A stretch of DNA of 64,000 bases from Amycolatopsis tolypomycina (GCF_900105945.1 NZ_FNSO01000004.1:6452001-6516000); one strand, 5' to 3'; counted from the stretch's first letter, positions 35,129-44,853 are shown. The notes: a model not told the origin generated them from the sequence alone. Program-made: numbers and translations.

Positions 35129-37114
35129 TCAGCCGGCGATGGCCTGCCAGCGCTGGTTGGGCCCGTTGGTCGGCTTGTACAGGCCGATCCGGGCGCCGTC
35201 CTCACGGGACTCGCTCGTGACGTCGAGCAGCTGCCCGCTCGCCGCGTTGACGAACGTCCAGGTGCCGTCACCGGTCGTGGACAGCGTCCACTGCGCCGCC
35301 GGGTCGCACGCGCCCGGCGCGGCCAGCGTCACCGCGCCACCCGACGTGCTGAGCACCTGGCCGGTGCCCGCGTTGGTGATGGTGAACCGGTCGCGGTTGC
35401 CGTAGCGGCCCGTGCGGTCGGTGAGCGTCCAGCGCTGCGACGCCGCCGAAGCGTCCGTCGTCCGCTGGACCAGCGTGCCGTTCTCCGCCGACAGCGACTT
35501 GCCACTCTGCACCCCGGTGAAGGTGAACGGCTTGCCCGAGCCGATGCCCGTGCCGGCCGCCGTCGACGAGACGCCGTTCACGAGGAACGTCGTCACCGAA
35601 CGCGCCGGCACCCGCAGCGTCGCCTTGCCCGCCGACACCCGCACCGGCTTGCCGCGCTGCAGGGCCCCGTTGACGTCGGTGACGACCGGCGTCACCGAGG
35701 CGCCCGGGCGCACGGTCCGGAAGCCCGACAGGTCCAGCGTGACGTCCTGGTCGTCGGTGCCCGCGTTGGTGTGCACGACCGCGGACAGGTCCTCGCCCCG
35801 CATCGCGACCGTCGACGCGGTGTCGTTCACGCCGATCAGCCGGTCACCCGGCTTGATGTAGTGGGTGAAGTTGCGCATCGTGTTGAACTTGGTGTTCGTC
35901 TTGATCTGGCACGTCTGCAGGGTGGCGTTCTTCGGGCAGTCGAACGGGACCTGGATCTCGCCCCAGTTCATCCCGGCCGCGGACTCGCCGCCCGGCTTCA
36001 TGTTGTTGTAGTCCTCGATCGGCTGCCAGCTGACCCACGCGCTCGGCTCGAGCAGCCGCAGGTCGTCGGTGATCTGCTTGGCCATGCCGAGGCCGGGGTC
36101 CATGTTCGTGAAGTCCTGGCGGTCCAGCCAGCTGCCGCCGACCTCGCTCATCCACAGCGGCTTGTCCGCGCCCTTGGCCAGGTCGCGCGGGACCGGCCGG
36201 TTGCCGGTGCCGTAGGTGTGCACGTTGAGCCGGCCCGCCGCCGCGCGGGCGTCGGCCGACCAGCCGTTCCAGTCCGCGGCGAAGATGTCCGGGTTGGTCT
36301 CGTCGGGCGCGGAGACGATCGCCCGCGAGCCGGCCGACTTCAGGGCCGCGGCCATCGCCGGGATCAGCTGCGACTGGACCGCCGGGCCGATGTGCGCGCC
36401 TTCCTGCCGCCCGCCGGTCGGGTTGCCGTCGGCGCCGAGGGTGGTCTTCCAGTAGTTGGTGTTCGGCTCGTTCAGCGGGTTCACCGAGGCGAACTTGATG
36501 CCGTGCGCCTTTTCGAGGGCGCGCACGGCCTGCGTCATGTACGCGGTGAAGTCGCCGATCTTGTCGGTGCGCAGCTGCTCGTCGGTGGCGTTGAAGCCGC
36601 CCGAGACGTAGCCGGAGACGGTCTGGAAGTACGGCGGCGAGTTGCTGAACGCCTCCCACTTCGTGACCTGCTTCTTGATCTTGTCGATCCACCAGCGCTG
36701 GTTCGGGTCGGCCTTGGGGTCGAACTCGGCCGGGTCGCCGGGGGTCCACCAGTCCTTGTCGGTGCGGGTGGTGCCGGCCGGCGCCTTCCACCAGCCCGGC
36801 ACCGCGGCGCCCGCACGCAGGTACGACGGGACGTCGGGGGCGTTGCCGCCGCCGACGTTGAACCGGGCGATGTTCAGGTTCAGCCCGTCCGGGCCGAAGA
36901 CCAGGTCCGCCAGCTTGTTCCGGATGGCGTCGGGGTAGCCGCCGGTCGCCTCGGCCATCCAGGCCAGGCTGGCGCCCCAGCCGTCGAACGGCTGCTGCCG
37001 GTAGGTCGGGTCCGGCTTCACGGTCACCGTGGTGGCCGCTTCCGCCGGTGCGGCAACGACCGCGCCGCCTATCAACGGTACACAAAGGACGGTGAGCAAA
37101 CGCCGCAAGTTCAT
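35129..37114 (-). CDS. GH30 endo-beta-1,6-galactanase with ricin-type lectin domain
   Basis: 661 residues, secreted. A signal peptide (MNLRRLLTVLCVPLIGGAVV, cut near AEA-AT) precedes the GH30 barrel. The acid/base Glu216 lies in NPLNEPN and the nucleophile Glu324 in WMSEVGG. The N-terminal QPFDGWGASLAWMAEATGG and NIARFNVGGGNAP are typical of subfamily GH30_5, endo-beta-1,6-galactanases acting on type II arabinogalactan side chains. Residues about 535-661 form a ricin-type beta-trefoil (CBM13: GKSLSAENGT, NRDRFTITNAGTGQVLS, PNQRWQ). ATG 37114 follows AAGGG. Last gene of the LacI-controlled operon. Confidence 0.87.
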   Translation of the reverse strand: MNLRRLLTVLCVPLIGGAVVAAPAEAATTVTVKPDPTYRQQPFDGWGASLAWMAEATGGYPDAIRNKLADLVFGPDGLNLNIARFNVGGGNAPDVPSYLRAGAAVPGWWKAPAGTTRTDKDWWTPGDPAEFDPKADPNQRWWIDKIKKQVTKWEAFSNSPPYFQTVSGYVSGGFNATDEQLRTDKIGDFTAYMTQAVRALEKAHGIKFASVNPLNEPNTNYWKTTLGADGNPTGGRQEGAHIGPAVQSQLIPAMAAALKSAGSRAIVSAPDETNPDIFAADWNGWSADARAAAGRLNVHTYGTGNRPVPRDLAKGADKPLWMSEVGGSWLDRQDFTNMDPGLGMAKQITDDLRLLEPSAWVSWQPIEDYNNMKPGGESAAGMNWGEIQVPFDCPKNATLQTCQIKTNTKFNTMRNFTHYIKPGDRLIGVNDTASTVAMRGEDLSAVVHTNAGTDDQDVTLDLSGFRTVRPGASVTPVVTDVNGALQRGKPVRVSAGKATLRVPARSVTTFLVNGVSSTAAGTGIGSGKPFTFTGVQSGKSLSAENGTLVQRTTDASAASQRWTLTDRTGRYGNRDRFTITNAGTGQVLSTSGGAVTLAAPGACDPAAQWTLSTTGDGTWTFVNAASGQLLDVTSESREDGARIGLYKPTNGPNQRWQAIAG

Positions 37115-37148
37115 CGTCGAACTGCCCTTCGGTGCGGTGGGGACTTTC

Positions 37149-38903
37149 TCAGGCCTCGGTGTGGCCCAGCAGCGGCCGCGGCACGAACCGGGCCGCGGGG
37201 TCGAGCATCGTGCCGAGTTCGAGCACGACCAGTTCGTTGGCGCCGGCCCGGACCACCGGGCGCGGCACGTACAACGTGCGTTGCGGGCCGCGCCGCCAGT
37301 AGCGGCCGAGCGCGAACCCGTTGAGCCACGCGACGCCCTTGCCCCACTCCCCGGTGTCGAGGAACAGGTCGGCGGGCTCGTCGACGTCGATCTCGGCGCG
37401 CAGCACCACCGGACCGGCCACCGCACCCGCCACCGGCGAAGGCGACGAAGGCCGCAGCGCGGGCAGCGCGGCCAGGTCGAACGGCAGCACGTCCCAGCCG
37501 GTCAGCGGCTCGCCGTGCAGCGCCGCCCCGCCGATGATGCCCTTCGCCTCGCCGATGCGCGGGCCGTAGTCGACACGGCCCTGGTCCTCGACCAGCACCA
37601 GCAGCTCGCCGGCCGCGCGCGGCAGCGGGATCGCGCGCTCGTGGTGGTCGCGGCTGAGGGTGCCGACGAGGTCGCCGTCGAAGAACACGGTGGCGCGGTC
37701 GCGGACCTCGCCGAAGGTCAGCACGCCGGGCCGGTCGCCCTCGACGGCACACCGCAGCAGCGCGAGCTGCGGCATCGGCGTGAGCTCGTCGAACGCGGGC
37801 AGGTCCTCGTGGAACTCCCAGGTGCCCCATCGCTCCGGGGCGTCGAGCAGCCGGACCGGGTCACGCAGCACGCCGGACGGCGTCGGCGCGGGCCGGGCCG
37901 GCGGCGGGACCGTGTCCGGCACCTTGTGGTAGCGGGCGATCACGTCACGGAAGGCGTGGTACTTCGGCGTCGGGTCACCGGCCTCGTCCAGCGGCGCGTC
38001 GTAGTCGTAGGACGTGATCAGCGGCTGGTAGACGCCCTTGTCGTTGGCGCCGTTGGTGAGGCCGAAGTTGGTGCCGCCGTGGAACATGTACAGGTTGACC
38101 GACGCGCCCGCGGCGAGCAGCGCGTCGAGCTCCGCCGCCGAGTCCGCGGCCGACGTCGTGTGGTGGTGCGCGCCCCAGTGGTCGAACCAGCCGTTCCAGA
38201 ATTCGCTGCACATCAGCGGCCCGGTCGGCTGGTGCGCGCGCAGGATCGCCAGCCGCGCCTCGGCGGCCGACCCGAACGACGCGGTGCGGTGCAGCCCCTC
38301 GAGGCTGCCCGCCTCCAGCATCTCCGGCGTCGGCTGGTCCACTGTGGTCAGTGGCACGGTGATGCCGGACTCGCGCGTGTGGTCGGCAAGCGCTTTCAGG
38401 TAGCGCTTGTCGTCGCCGAACGCGCCGTACTCGTTTTCGACCTGGACCAGCAGCACCGGCCCGCCGCGGTCGATCTGGTGCGGGACGACGACCTCGTACA
38501 CCTTCGTGAGGTACTCGCGGACGGCGTCCAGGTACTTCGGCTCGTACCGGCGCACCCCGACCGACGGGTCGCGGAACAGCCAGGCCGGCAGCCCGCCGTT
38601 GTCCCACTCGGCGCAGATGTACGGGCCGGGCCGCACGATCGCGTACATCCCGGCGTCGGCGACCATCCGCAGGAACCGGTCCAGGTCGAGCCCGCCGGTC
38701 AGGTCGAACGTGCCGGGCTCGGGGGCGTGGGCGTTCCACGCCACGTACGTCTCGATGGTGTTGAGCCCCATCCGCCGGGCCTTGTCGATCCGGTCGGCCC
38801 ACAGGTCCGGGTGCACCCGGAAGTAGTGCAGGGCGCCGGACAGGATGCGGAACGGGCGGCCGTCGAGCAGGAAGTCGTGCTCCCCGATGGCGAACTCAGG
38901 CAT
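37149..38903 (-). CDS. GH35 beta-galactosidase
   Basis: 584 residues, no signal peptide, so probably cytosolic. The catalytic barrel begins FLLDGRPFRILSGALHYFRV; acid/base Glu158 is in QVENEYGAFG and the nucleophile Glu234 in PLMCSEFWNGWF. RPGPYICAEWDNGG is the family signature. The C-terminal 200 residues are beta domains ending AVAGPVVLRAEIDVDEPADL and LDTGEWGKGVAWLNGFALGR, as in GH35 enzymes. It releases terminal beta-galactose from galacto-oligosaccharides imported by the ABC system. It overlaps the GH51 gene by 8 bases. ATG 38903. Confidence 0.93.
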   Translation of the reverse strand: MPEFAIGEHDFLLDGRPFRILSGALHYFRVHPDLWADRIDKARRMGLNTIETYVAWNAHAPEPGTFDLTGGLDLDRFLRMVADAGMYAIVRPGPYICAEWDNGGLPAWLFRDPSVGVRRYEPKYLDAVREYLTKVYEVVVPHQIDRGGPVLLVQVENEYGAFGDDKRYLKALADHTRESGITVPLTTVDQPTPEMLEAGSLEGLHRTASFGSAAEARLAILRAHQPTGPLMCSEFWNGWFDHWGAHHHTTSAADSAAELDALLAAGASVNLYMFHGGTNFGLTNGANDKGVYQPLITSYDYDAPLDEAGDPTPKYHAFRDVIARYHKVPDTVPPPARPAPTPSGVLRDPVRLLDAPERWGTWEFHEDLPAFDELTPMPQLALLRCAVEGDRPGVLTFGEVRDRATVFFDGDLVGTLSRDHHERAIPLPRAAGELLVLVEDQGRVDYGPRIGEAKGIIGGAALHGEPLTGWDVLPFDLAALPALRPSSPSPVAGAVAGPVVLRAEIDVDEPADLFLDTGEWGKGVAWLNGFALGRYWRRGPQRTLYVPRPVVRAGANELVVLELGTMLDPAARFVPRPLLGHTEA

Positions 38904-40440
38904 GCGGGCCCGCCTGCGGGGTCAGCTGGAGCACGCTCCAGGACAAGGGTGGCAGTGTCACGGTGATCGTCGTCCCCCCGGGATCGGACGTCGCGGCGGC
39001 GCCGGGTAGCGGCACCGGCCGGACCGGTTGTGAGTCTGCGGTGTTCACCGTGTGGCGGGTCTCGCCGTCCGGTGTGGTCAGGGTTTCGGCGGCGTACACG
39101 CCGAAGCGGGCGCCACGCAGGCGGATCCGGACCTCGGTCGGCGACGCCGTCGCGCGGTTGGTCAGGAACACCGCCCCGCGCCCGGATTCCTCGACCGTCG
39201 CGGCAACGTCGACGAGGTCGACTTCGCCGTGCTGCGCGGTGCGGAGCCGGTCGCCGTCGACCGACAGGCGCAGGCTCGCGCCGCCGGCCAGCGCGGCCAC
39301 CCGCTGGAACGGGTGGAACGTCGTCTGCCGCCACGCCGGCCCGCCGGGTTCGCTGCGGATCGGCGCGATGACGTTCACCAGCTGGGCCTGGTTCGCCATG
39401 GTCACGCGGTCGACGTTGCGCAGCAGGGAACTGAGCAGCGATCCGACGACGACCGCGTCGGTGACGGTGTAGGTGTCCTCGATGATCCGCGGGTGGTGCC
39501 GCCAGCCGCCCGCGGCCAGCTCGGCCTGGTCGACCTCGTTCCAGCGGCGCAGGTCCCAGACGTTCCACTCGTCGACGCTGATCCCGATCTTCTTGTCGAG
39601 CCCCAGCTCGGCGAGGGTTTCGTCGATGACCCCGGCCGTCGTGCGGATGTAGCGGTCGAGCGCGGCGCCGCTGGCCAGGTAGCTGTCGGTGTCGCCGTGC
39701 AGCTCCTGGTAGTAGGCGTGCAGCGAGATGTGGTCGACCAGCTCCGCGGTGTGGCGCAGCACCGTGCGCTCCCACGAGCCGAACGTCGGCATGTCGGCGT
39801 GCGAACTGCCGGCCACGACCAGCTCGAGGTCGGGGTCGATCATCCGCATGAGCCGCGCGGTCTCCGCGGCCAGGCGGCCGTACTCCTCGGCCGTCTTGTG
39901 GCCGATCTGCCACGGGCCGTCCATCTCGTTGCCCAGGCACCACAGCTTGAAGCCGAACGGGCGGTCGGCGCCGTTGGCGCGCCGCCGCTCGCTCAGTTCC
40001 GTGCCGCCGGCGTGGTTGCAGTACTCCAGGACGTCGGCTGCTTCCTGGATGCCGCGGGTGCCGAGGTTGACGGCGTACATCACCTCGGCACCCGCGGCTT
40101 CGGCCCACGCGACGAATTCGTGCAGGCCGAAGCGGTTGGACTCGACGCTGTGCCACGCCGGGTCCAGCCGGGCCGGGCGCGATTCGACCGGCCCGACGCC
40201 GTCTTCCCAGCGGTAGCTGGAAACGAAGTTGCCGCCGGGGTAGCGGAGCACGGTCGGCCCGAGTTCCCGGACCAGCTCCAGGACGTCGCCGCGGAAGCCG
40301 CGACCGTCCGATGTGGAGTGTCCTGGTTCGTACAGCCCGGTGTAGACCGACCGGCCCATGTGCTCCACGAACGAGCCGAAGAGGCGACGCGGGACCGGGC
40401 CGATGACCTGACCCGCGTCGCCTTCGATGTGGACGGTCAT
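38896..40440 (-). CDS. GH51 alpha-L-arabinofuranosidase
   Basis: 514 residues, cytosolic (no signal). The catalytic barrel shows acid/base Glu172 in LWCLGNEMDGPWQIG and nucleophile Glu291 in ISVDEWNVWDL, with VLRYPGGNFVSSYRWEDGVG, all typical of GH51. The beta domain at the C-terminus ends LPPLSWSVLQL. It removes arabinofuranosyl decorations from imported oligosaccharides so the galactosidase can act. The ATG overlaps the solute-binding protein stop (ATGA). Part of the operon 35129-43622. Confidence 0.93.
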   Translation of the reverse strand: MTVHIEGDAGQVIGPVPRRLFGSFVEHMGRSVYTGLYEPGHSTSDGRGFRGDVLELVRELGPTVLRYPGGNFVSSYRWEDGVGPVESRPARLDPAWHSVESNRFGLHEFVAWAEAAGAEVMYAVNLGTRGIQEAADVLEYCNHAGGTELSERRRANGADRPFGFKLWCLGNEMDGPWQIGHKTAEEYGRLAAETARLMRMIDPDLELVVAGSSHADMPTFGSWERTVLRHTAELVDHISLHAYYQELHGDTDSYLASGAALDRYIRTTAGVIDETLAELGLDKKIGISVDEWNVWDLRRWNEVDQAELAAGGWRHHPRIIEDTYTVTDAVVVGSLLSSLLRNVDRVTMANQAQLVNVIAPIRSEPGGPAWRQTTFHPFQRVAALAGGASLRLSVDGDRLRTAQHGEVDLVDVAATVEESGRGAVFLTNRATASPTEVRIRLRGARFGVYAAETLTTPDGETRHTVNTADSQPVRPVPLPGAAATSDPGGTTITVTLPPLSWSVLQLTPQAGPHA

Positions 40441-41780
40441 CCGGCGCTGACCGTGAAGCCCTGCTGGTTGCCGTAGTCGACGAGCGCCTGCTGCCAGGCC
40501 GCCAGCCCCGCGTCGAGGCCGGTGTTGGCGAGGTAGGCCTTGCCGACGGTGTCGCTGTAGATGCTGTTGGCGTAGGTCTGGAACGGCAGGTAGGTCCAGC
40601 CCGGGGCGACGTCCTTCGACGCCTGGGTCAGCACCTCGTTGACCTTCTGTCCGCCGAAGTACGGCATGGCCTGGTCGACGAACGCGGGCGAGGTCAGGTC
40701 GGCGGTGGTGGACGGGAAGCCGCCGCTCTTGATGAACGGCTGGACGCCGCCGCCGTGGTTGAGCCAGCGCACGAACGCCGCGGCCAGCGCCGGGTTCTTG
40801 CTCTGCTTGACCACGGACTGGGTGCTGCCGCCGTTCTCCGCGGTGACCGCCTTCTGGCCGTCGTAGGTCGGCATCGGCGCCACGGCCCACTTGCCGCTGC
40901 CCGCGGTCACCGAGGAGATGAAGTTGCCGGGCATCCAGGCGCCGGTGGGCAGGGTCGCGATGGTGCCGTCGCCGAGGGCGCGGAACCAGTCGTCGGACCA
41001 GCCGGCGATCGGCGAGAGCAGCTTGCCCTCGACCAGCTGGTTCCAGACCGACGTCCACTTCTTGGTGCCGGCGTCGCCCAGGTTGATCTTCACGTTCCGG
41101 CCGTCGACGGAGAACGGGTGGCCGCCCGCCTGCCAGATCATGCTCAGCGTGAACCCGGCGTCACCGGTGTCGGCGGTGATGTACTTGGTCGGGTCGGCGG
41201 TGTGCAGCTTCTTCGCCGCGTCGACGTACTCGGCCCAGGTCTTCGGCACGGCGATGCCGTACTTCTCGAAGACCTCCTTGTTGTAGAACAGGGCCATCGG
41301 GCCGGAGTCCTGCGGGAGACCGTAGAGCCCGTTGCCGTTCTTGACCTGCGTCCACGTCGAGGCGCTGTAGTCCTTCTCGAACGAGCCGAAGCCGTAGGAG
41401 TTGAGGTCGACCAGCGAGTCGGTCAGCGCGAACTGCGGGAGGGCGTAGTACTCGATCTGGGCGACGTCGGGGGCACCCGAGCCGGCCTTGATCGCGTTCT
41501 GGAGCTTGGTGTACTCGTCCTTGTTGGTGCCCGCGTTGACGTAGTTGACCTTGACGTTCGGGTATTCCTTCTGGAACGCGGCCACCTGGTCCTTGGCCGA
41601 CGGGGTCCAGCTCCAGTACGTGATCTCGCCGCCGGCCTTCAGCGCGGCGTCGACGGAGTCCTGGGTGCCGGTGGCGGCGGCGGGCGCGGAGGACGTGCCC
41701 CCGGAAGAGCAGCCGACCGCGAGCGCGGCGGCCAGCGCGACGGCGGCGAACGCCTTGGCGCGGGTGCGGATTCTTGACAT
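40437..41780 (-). CDS. ABC transporter sugar-binding lipoprotein
   Basis: 447 residues. A lipoprotein signal with lipobox LAVGCSS (Cys24) anchors it outside the membrane. The mature protein is a family 1 extracellular solute-binding protein: GEITYWSWTPSAKDQVAAFQ, QDSGPMALFYNKEVFEKYGI, TWAEYVDAAKKL, and aromatic residues in the GGHPFSVDGR and GWTYLPFQTYANS regions. It captures oligosaccharides for the two permeases that follow in the gene order upstream. ATG 41780 has AAGGGA six bases upstream. The ligand is presumably galacto- or arabinogalacto-oligosaccharide from the neighbouring glycosidases. Confidence 0.92.
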   Translation of the reverse strand: MSRIRTRAKAFAAVALAAALAVGCSSGGTSSAPAAATGTQDSVDAALKAGGEITYWSWTPSAKDQVAAFQKEYPNVKVNYVNAGTNKDEYTKLQNAIKAGSGAPDVAQIEYYALPQFALTDSLVDLNSYGFGSFEKDYSASTWTQVKNGNGLYGLPQDSGPMALFYNKEVFEKYGIAVPKTWAEYVDAAKKLHTADPTKYITADTGDAGFTLSMIWQAGGHPFSVDGRNVKINLGDAGTKKWTSVWNQLVEGKLLSPIAGWSDDWFRALGDGTIATLPTGAWMPGNFISSVTAGSGKWAVAPMPTYDGQKAVTAENGGSTQSVVKQSKNPALAAAFVRWLNHGGGVQPFIKSGGFPSTTADLTSPAFVDQAMPYFGGQKVNEVLTQASKDVAPGWTYLPFQTYANSIYSDTVGKAYLANTGLDAGLAAWQQALVDYGNQQGFTVSAG

Positions 41781-41812
41781 CGGGTGTCCCTTCACGGCGG
41801 TGTGACGGCGGG

Positions 41813-42691
41813 TTACTGCTTCACGCTTCCGGCGCTCAGCCCGGACTGCCAGAACCGTTGCATGAGCAGGAAAGCGACGACTAGGGGGATGATCGTGATC
41901 AGCGACCCGGTGAGGACCAGGTTGAAGATCGGCTGGGCGCCGGCGCCGTTGGCCTGGGCGCTCCACTGGTTGAGCCCGACGGTCAGCGGGTACCACTTCG
42001 GTTCGCTGAGCATGATCAGCGGCAGGAAGTAGTTGTTCCACGTCTGCACCATCGTGAACAGCGAGACCGTGATGATCCCGGGGACCAGCTGGCGCAGCGT
42101 CACGGTGAGGAAGATCCGGATCTCGCCCGCGCCGTCGATCCGCGCGGCTTCCAGGAGCTCGTCGGGGATGGCGTCGGCGGCGTAGACCCAGATCAGGTAC
42201 AGGCCGAACGGGCTGATCAGCGACGGGATGAGGACCGCCCACGGCGTGTTGGTCAGCCCCATCTTGCTGAACATCAGGAACGTCGGCACGGCCAGCGCGG
42301 TCGGCGGCACGGCCACGGCCCCGAGGACGACGGCGAACACGCCGCGGCGGCCGGGGAAGCGGTACTTGGCCAGCCCGTAGCCCGCGGCCGTGGCGAGGAT
42401 CGTCGCGCCACCGGCGCCGACCACGACGTAGAGCAGGGTGTTCCCGAGCCAGCGGAAGAAGATGCCGTCGTTGTAGGTGAACGTCTGGCCGATGTTGTCG
42501 AACAGCGCGAACGTGCCGCCGAGGGACAGCCCCGACGTCGAGAACAGGTCCGGCTGGGTCTTGGACGCGTTGATCACCAGCCACGCCAGGGGAACCAGGG
42601 TGTAGATCAGGTAGAGCGCCATGAAGCCGGTGAGGACACGCGACTTGCGGGGCTTGGTCACGGAGAACTGTGTCTTTGAAAGTACAGCCAC
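41813..42691 (-). CDS. ABC sugar permease, MalG-like
   Basis: 292 residues with six membrane segments (LTGFMALYLIYTLVPLAWLV at the start). The EAA motif, the contact with the ATPase, is EAARIDGAGEIRIFLTVTLR. It pairs with the MalF-like permease immediately upstream, one base apart. No ATPase gene is in the operon, so a shared MsiK-type ATPase encoded elsewhere is likely, as in other actinomycetes. The start at 42691 fits the family. Confidence 0.92.
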   Translation of the reverse strand: MAVLSKTQFSVTKPRKSRVLTGFMALYLIYTLVPLAWLVINASKTQPDLFSTSGLSLGGTFALFDNIGQTFTYNDGIFFRWLGNTLLYVVVGAGGATILATAAGYGLAKYRFPGRRGVFAVVLGAVAVPPTALAVPTFLMFSKMGLTNTPWAVLIPSLISPFGLYLIWVYAADAIPDELLEAARIDGAGEIRIFLTVTLRQLVPGIITVSLFTMVQTWNNYFLPLIMLSEPKWYPLTVGLNQWSAQANGAGAQPIFNLVLTGSLITIIPLVVAFLLMQRFWQSGLSAGSVKQ

Positions 42692-42692
42692 G

Positions 42693-43622
42693 TCACATCT
42701 CCTTCCGGGAGCCGCGCAGCTGCACGACGTAGGCGATGACCGCGGTGATCACGCCCATCACGATCGCGACGGCGGCGGAGTAGTTGTATTGCTGCCCGTT
42801 GAAGGAAAGGTTGTAGGCGTACATGTTCGGCGTGTAGTTCGTGACGATCATGTTCGGCACGAGGTTGCGCATGATGTTCGGCTCGTTGAACAGCTGGAAG
42901 CTGCCGATGATCGAGAAGATCGTGGCGACCACGATGGCGCCCCGGATCGCGGGGAGCTTGACGGACAGGATCGTGCGGAACGTGCCGGCGCCGTCGATCG
43001 CGGCCGCCTCGAACAGCTCCTTGGGGATCACCTTCAGCGCGGAGTAGAAGATGAGCATGTTGTAGCCGACGAACTCCCACGTGACGACGTTGCCGATCGA
43101 CGTGAGCAGCCAGTTCTGCGACAGCGGCTTGATCGCGTCGGTGCCGAACAGGTGGTTGAGGTCGGCCGCGAGTCCGAAGTGGTCACCGTAGATGAAGCCC
43201 CACATCAGCGCGGCGACGACGGCGGGGACCGCGTACGGCAGGAAGATCACGATCCGGAAGAACCCGGCGGCGTGCAGCCGCGCGCTGTCGATCGCCAGCG
43301 CGGCGATCAGCGCGAGCACCAGCATGATCGGCACCTGCACGACGAGGAACACCAGCACCCGCTGGAAGGCGTCCCAGAACTTCGGGTCGCCGAACACCTG
43401 GAGGTAGTTGTCGGCGCCGACGAACACCGTGCCGCCGAAGAAGGCCTGGTCCCGGTAGAGGCTGAGCACGAACGCGTACACAACCGGCGCGATGAAGGCC
43501 AGCGCGAACACGACCATGAAGGGGGCGACGAAGAGCCAGCCCCGCCATTTCCGCCGCGGCCGGCGGGCCGCGGGCGCCCGGCGCGAAGGCACCGGGGCGG
43601 GCGGAGCCGCTGTGGACGTCAT
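42693..43622 (-). CDS. ABC sugar permease, MalF-like
   Basis: 309 residues, six membrane helices after a basic Pro/Ala-rich N-terminus. The EAA motif is EAAAIDGAGTFRTILSVKLP. First gene of the operon reading toward the galactanase gene; the twin LacI operators lie 45-95 bases upstream. It forms the membrane channel with the MalG-like permease. Confidence 0.92.
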   Translation of the reverse strand: MTSTAAPPAPVPSRRAPAARRPRRKWRGWLFVAPFMVVFALAFIAPVVYAFVLSLYRDQAFFGGTVFVGADNYLQVFGDPKFWDAFQRVLVFLVVQVPIMLVLALIAALAIDSARLHAAGFFRIVIFLPYAVPAVVAALMWGFIYGDHFGLAADLNHLFGTDAIKPLSQNWLLTSIGNVVTWEFVGYNMLIFYSALKVIPKELFEAAAIDGAGTFRTILSVKLPAIRGAIVVATIFSIIGSFQLFNEPNIMRNLVPNMIVTNYTPNMYAYNLSFNGQQYNYSAAVAIVMGVITAVIAYVVQLRGSRKEM

Positions 43623-43667
43623 CGTCTCTCCGAGTGATCGCGTGCGCCGGGTCTGGACCCGGCGCGA

Positions 43668-43681
43668 TGTTTACGTCAACA
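43668..43681. promoter_or_regulatory. LacI-type operator O1
   Basis: TGTTTACGTCAACA, an imperfect palindrome of the form TGTTNACGTNAACA. It lies upstream of the permease operon start at 43622, close to its expected promoter. Confidence 0.75.
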
Positions 43682-43701
43682 TGGACGGCCGCAGAGTAAC
43701 G

Positions 43702-43715
43702 TGTTGACGTAAACA
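43702..43715. promoter_or_regulatory. LacI-type operator O2
   Basis: TGTTGACGTAAACA, the reverse-oriented copy of the O1 form, centred 34 bases from it and 25 bases before the repressor start at 43740. The pair suggests autoregulation and repression of both directions. Confidence 0.75.
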
Positions 43716-43739
43716 TGTCCAGGACACCAAGGAGTGACC

Positions 43740-44786
43740 GTGCCGCGCCAGACAGCGACGTCATCCGCACCCGGCCCCGCGCGGCGCCGGGGCCCGTCGA
43801 TGGCGGACGTCGCCCGCGAGGCGGGGGTGTCGGGCCAGACGGTTTCCCGGGTGGCGAACGGGAAGACGAACGTCGACGACGCCACCCGCGAGCGCGTCCT
43901 GGACGCGATGCGGCGGATCGGCTACCGGCCCAACAGCGCGGCCCGCGCCCTGCGCAACGGCCAGTTCCGCAGCATCGGCGTGATCATTTCGGCCCTCCCG
44001 ACGTTCGGCAACAGCAGAACCCTCGACGCCATCGCGGCGGCGGTCGTCCCGGAGGGCTTTTCGATCATCCTGATGCCGGTGACGCGCCCGACGCAGGGCG
44101 AGGTGACGGGCGCGTTCAGCACGTTGAACGAGCAGGCCGTCGACGGCGTCATCATCCTCATCGAGCAACACCAGCTCGACCAAAGCGAGATCGAACTGCC
44201 ACACGGGCTCCCGGTGGTGGTGATCGACTCGAGCGCCCGCTACGACTACCCGGTGGTGGACAACGACCAGGCGGACGGCGCCGCCCGGGCGACGAGCCAC
44301 CTGCTGTCGCTGGGGCACTCGACGGTCTGGCACATCGCGGGACCGCCCCAGTCGTATTCGGCCGAGCGACGCCGGAAGTCGTGGCAGGCCACTTTGGAGC
44401 GGGCAGGTTGTGCGGTCCCACCGGTCCTGGTCGGCGACTGGTCGCCGGAATCGGGCTACCAGGCGGGCCTCCGCCTGGCGGCGGACCCCTCGGTGACGGC
44501 GGTGTTCGCGGCGAACGACCAGATGGCACTGGGCTTGTTGCGGGCGTTGCACGAGTCCGGCCGCGCGGTGCCGGCTTCGGTGAGCGTGGTGGGCTTCGAC
44601 GACATGGAGGAGTCGGCCCACTTCTGGCCGCCGTTGACGACGATCCGCCAGTCGTTCGAGGCGGTGGGCCGGCACGCGGTGAAGGCCCTGCTGGCGGAGA
44701 TCGAGACCGGCACCGAGGCCGGCGAACCGGTGTTGCTGCCGACGGAACTGGTGGTCCGGTCGAGCACGGCACCGCCACCCGCCTGA
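43740..44786 (+). CDS. LacI-family repressor of the galactan locus
   Basis: 348 residues. The N-terminal helix-turn-helix is MADVAREAGVSGQTVSRVAN followed by GKTNVDDATRERVLDAMRRI and the hinge RPNSAARALRNG. The periplasmic-binding-like domain runs SIGVIISALPTF to VVGFDDMEESAHFWPPLTTI. GTG 43740 is chosen because AAGGAG is five bases upstream; another GTG lies six bases earlier and overlaps that site. Divergent from the ABC-glycosidase operon, with two palindromic operators between. The inducer is presumably galactose-type or arabinose-type oligosaccharide. Confidence 0.92.
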   Translation: MPRQTATSSAPGPARRRGPSMADVAREAGVSGQTVSRVANGKTNVDDATRERVLDAMRRIGYRPNSAARALRNGQFRSIGVIISALPTFGNSRTLDAIAAAVVPEGFSIILMPVTRPTQGEVTGAFSTLNEQAVDGVIILIEQHQLDQSEIELPHGLPVVVIDSSARYDYPVVDNDQADGAARATSHLLSLGHSTVWHIAGPPQSYSAERRRKSWQATLERAGCAVPPVLVGDWSPESGYQAGLRLAADPSVTAVFAANDQMALGLLRALHESGRAVPASVSVVGFDDMEESAHFWPPLTTIRQSFEAVGRHAVKALLAEIETGTEAGEPVLLPTELVVRSSTAPPPA

Positions 44787-44853
44787 CCCGAAACTGTCGG
44801 TGCCTTTCGGTAGTGTGGAAAACGGGGGGCGCCCCCGCGGGCCGGGCCTCGCA

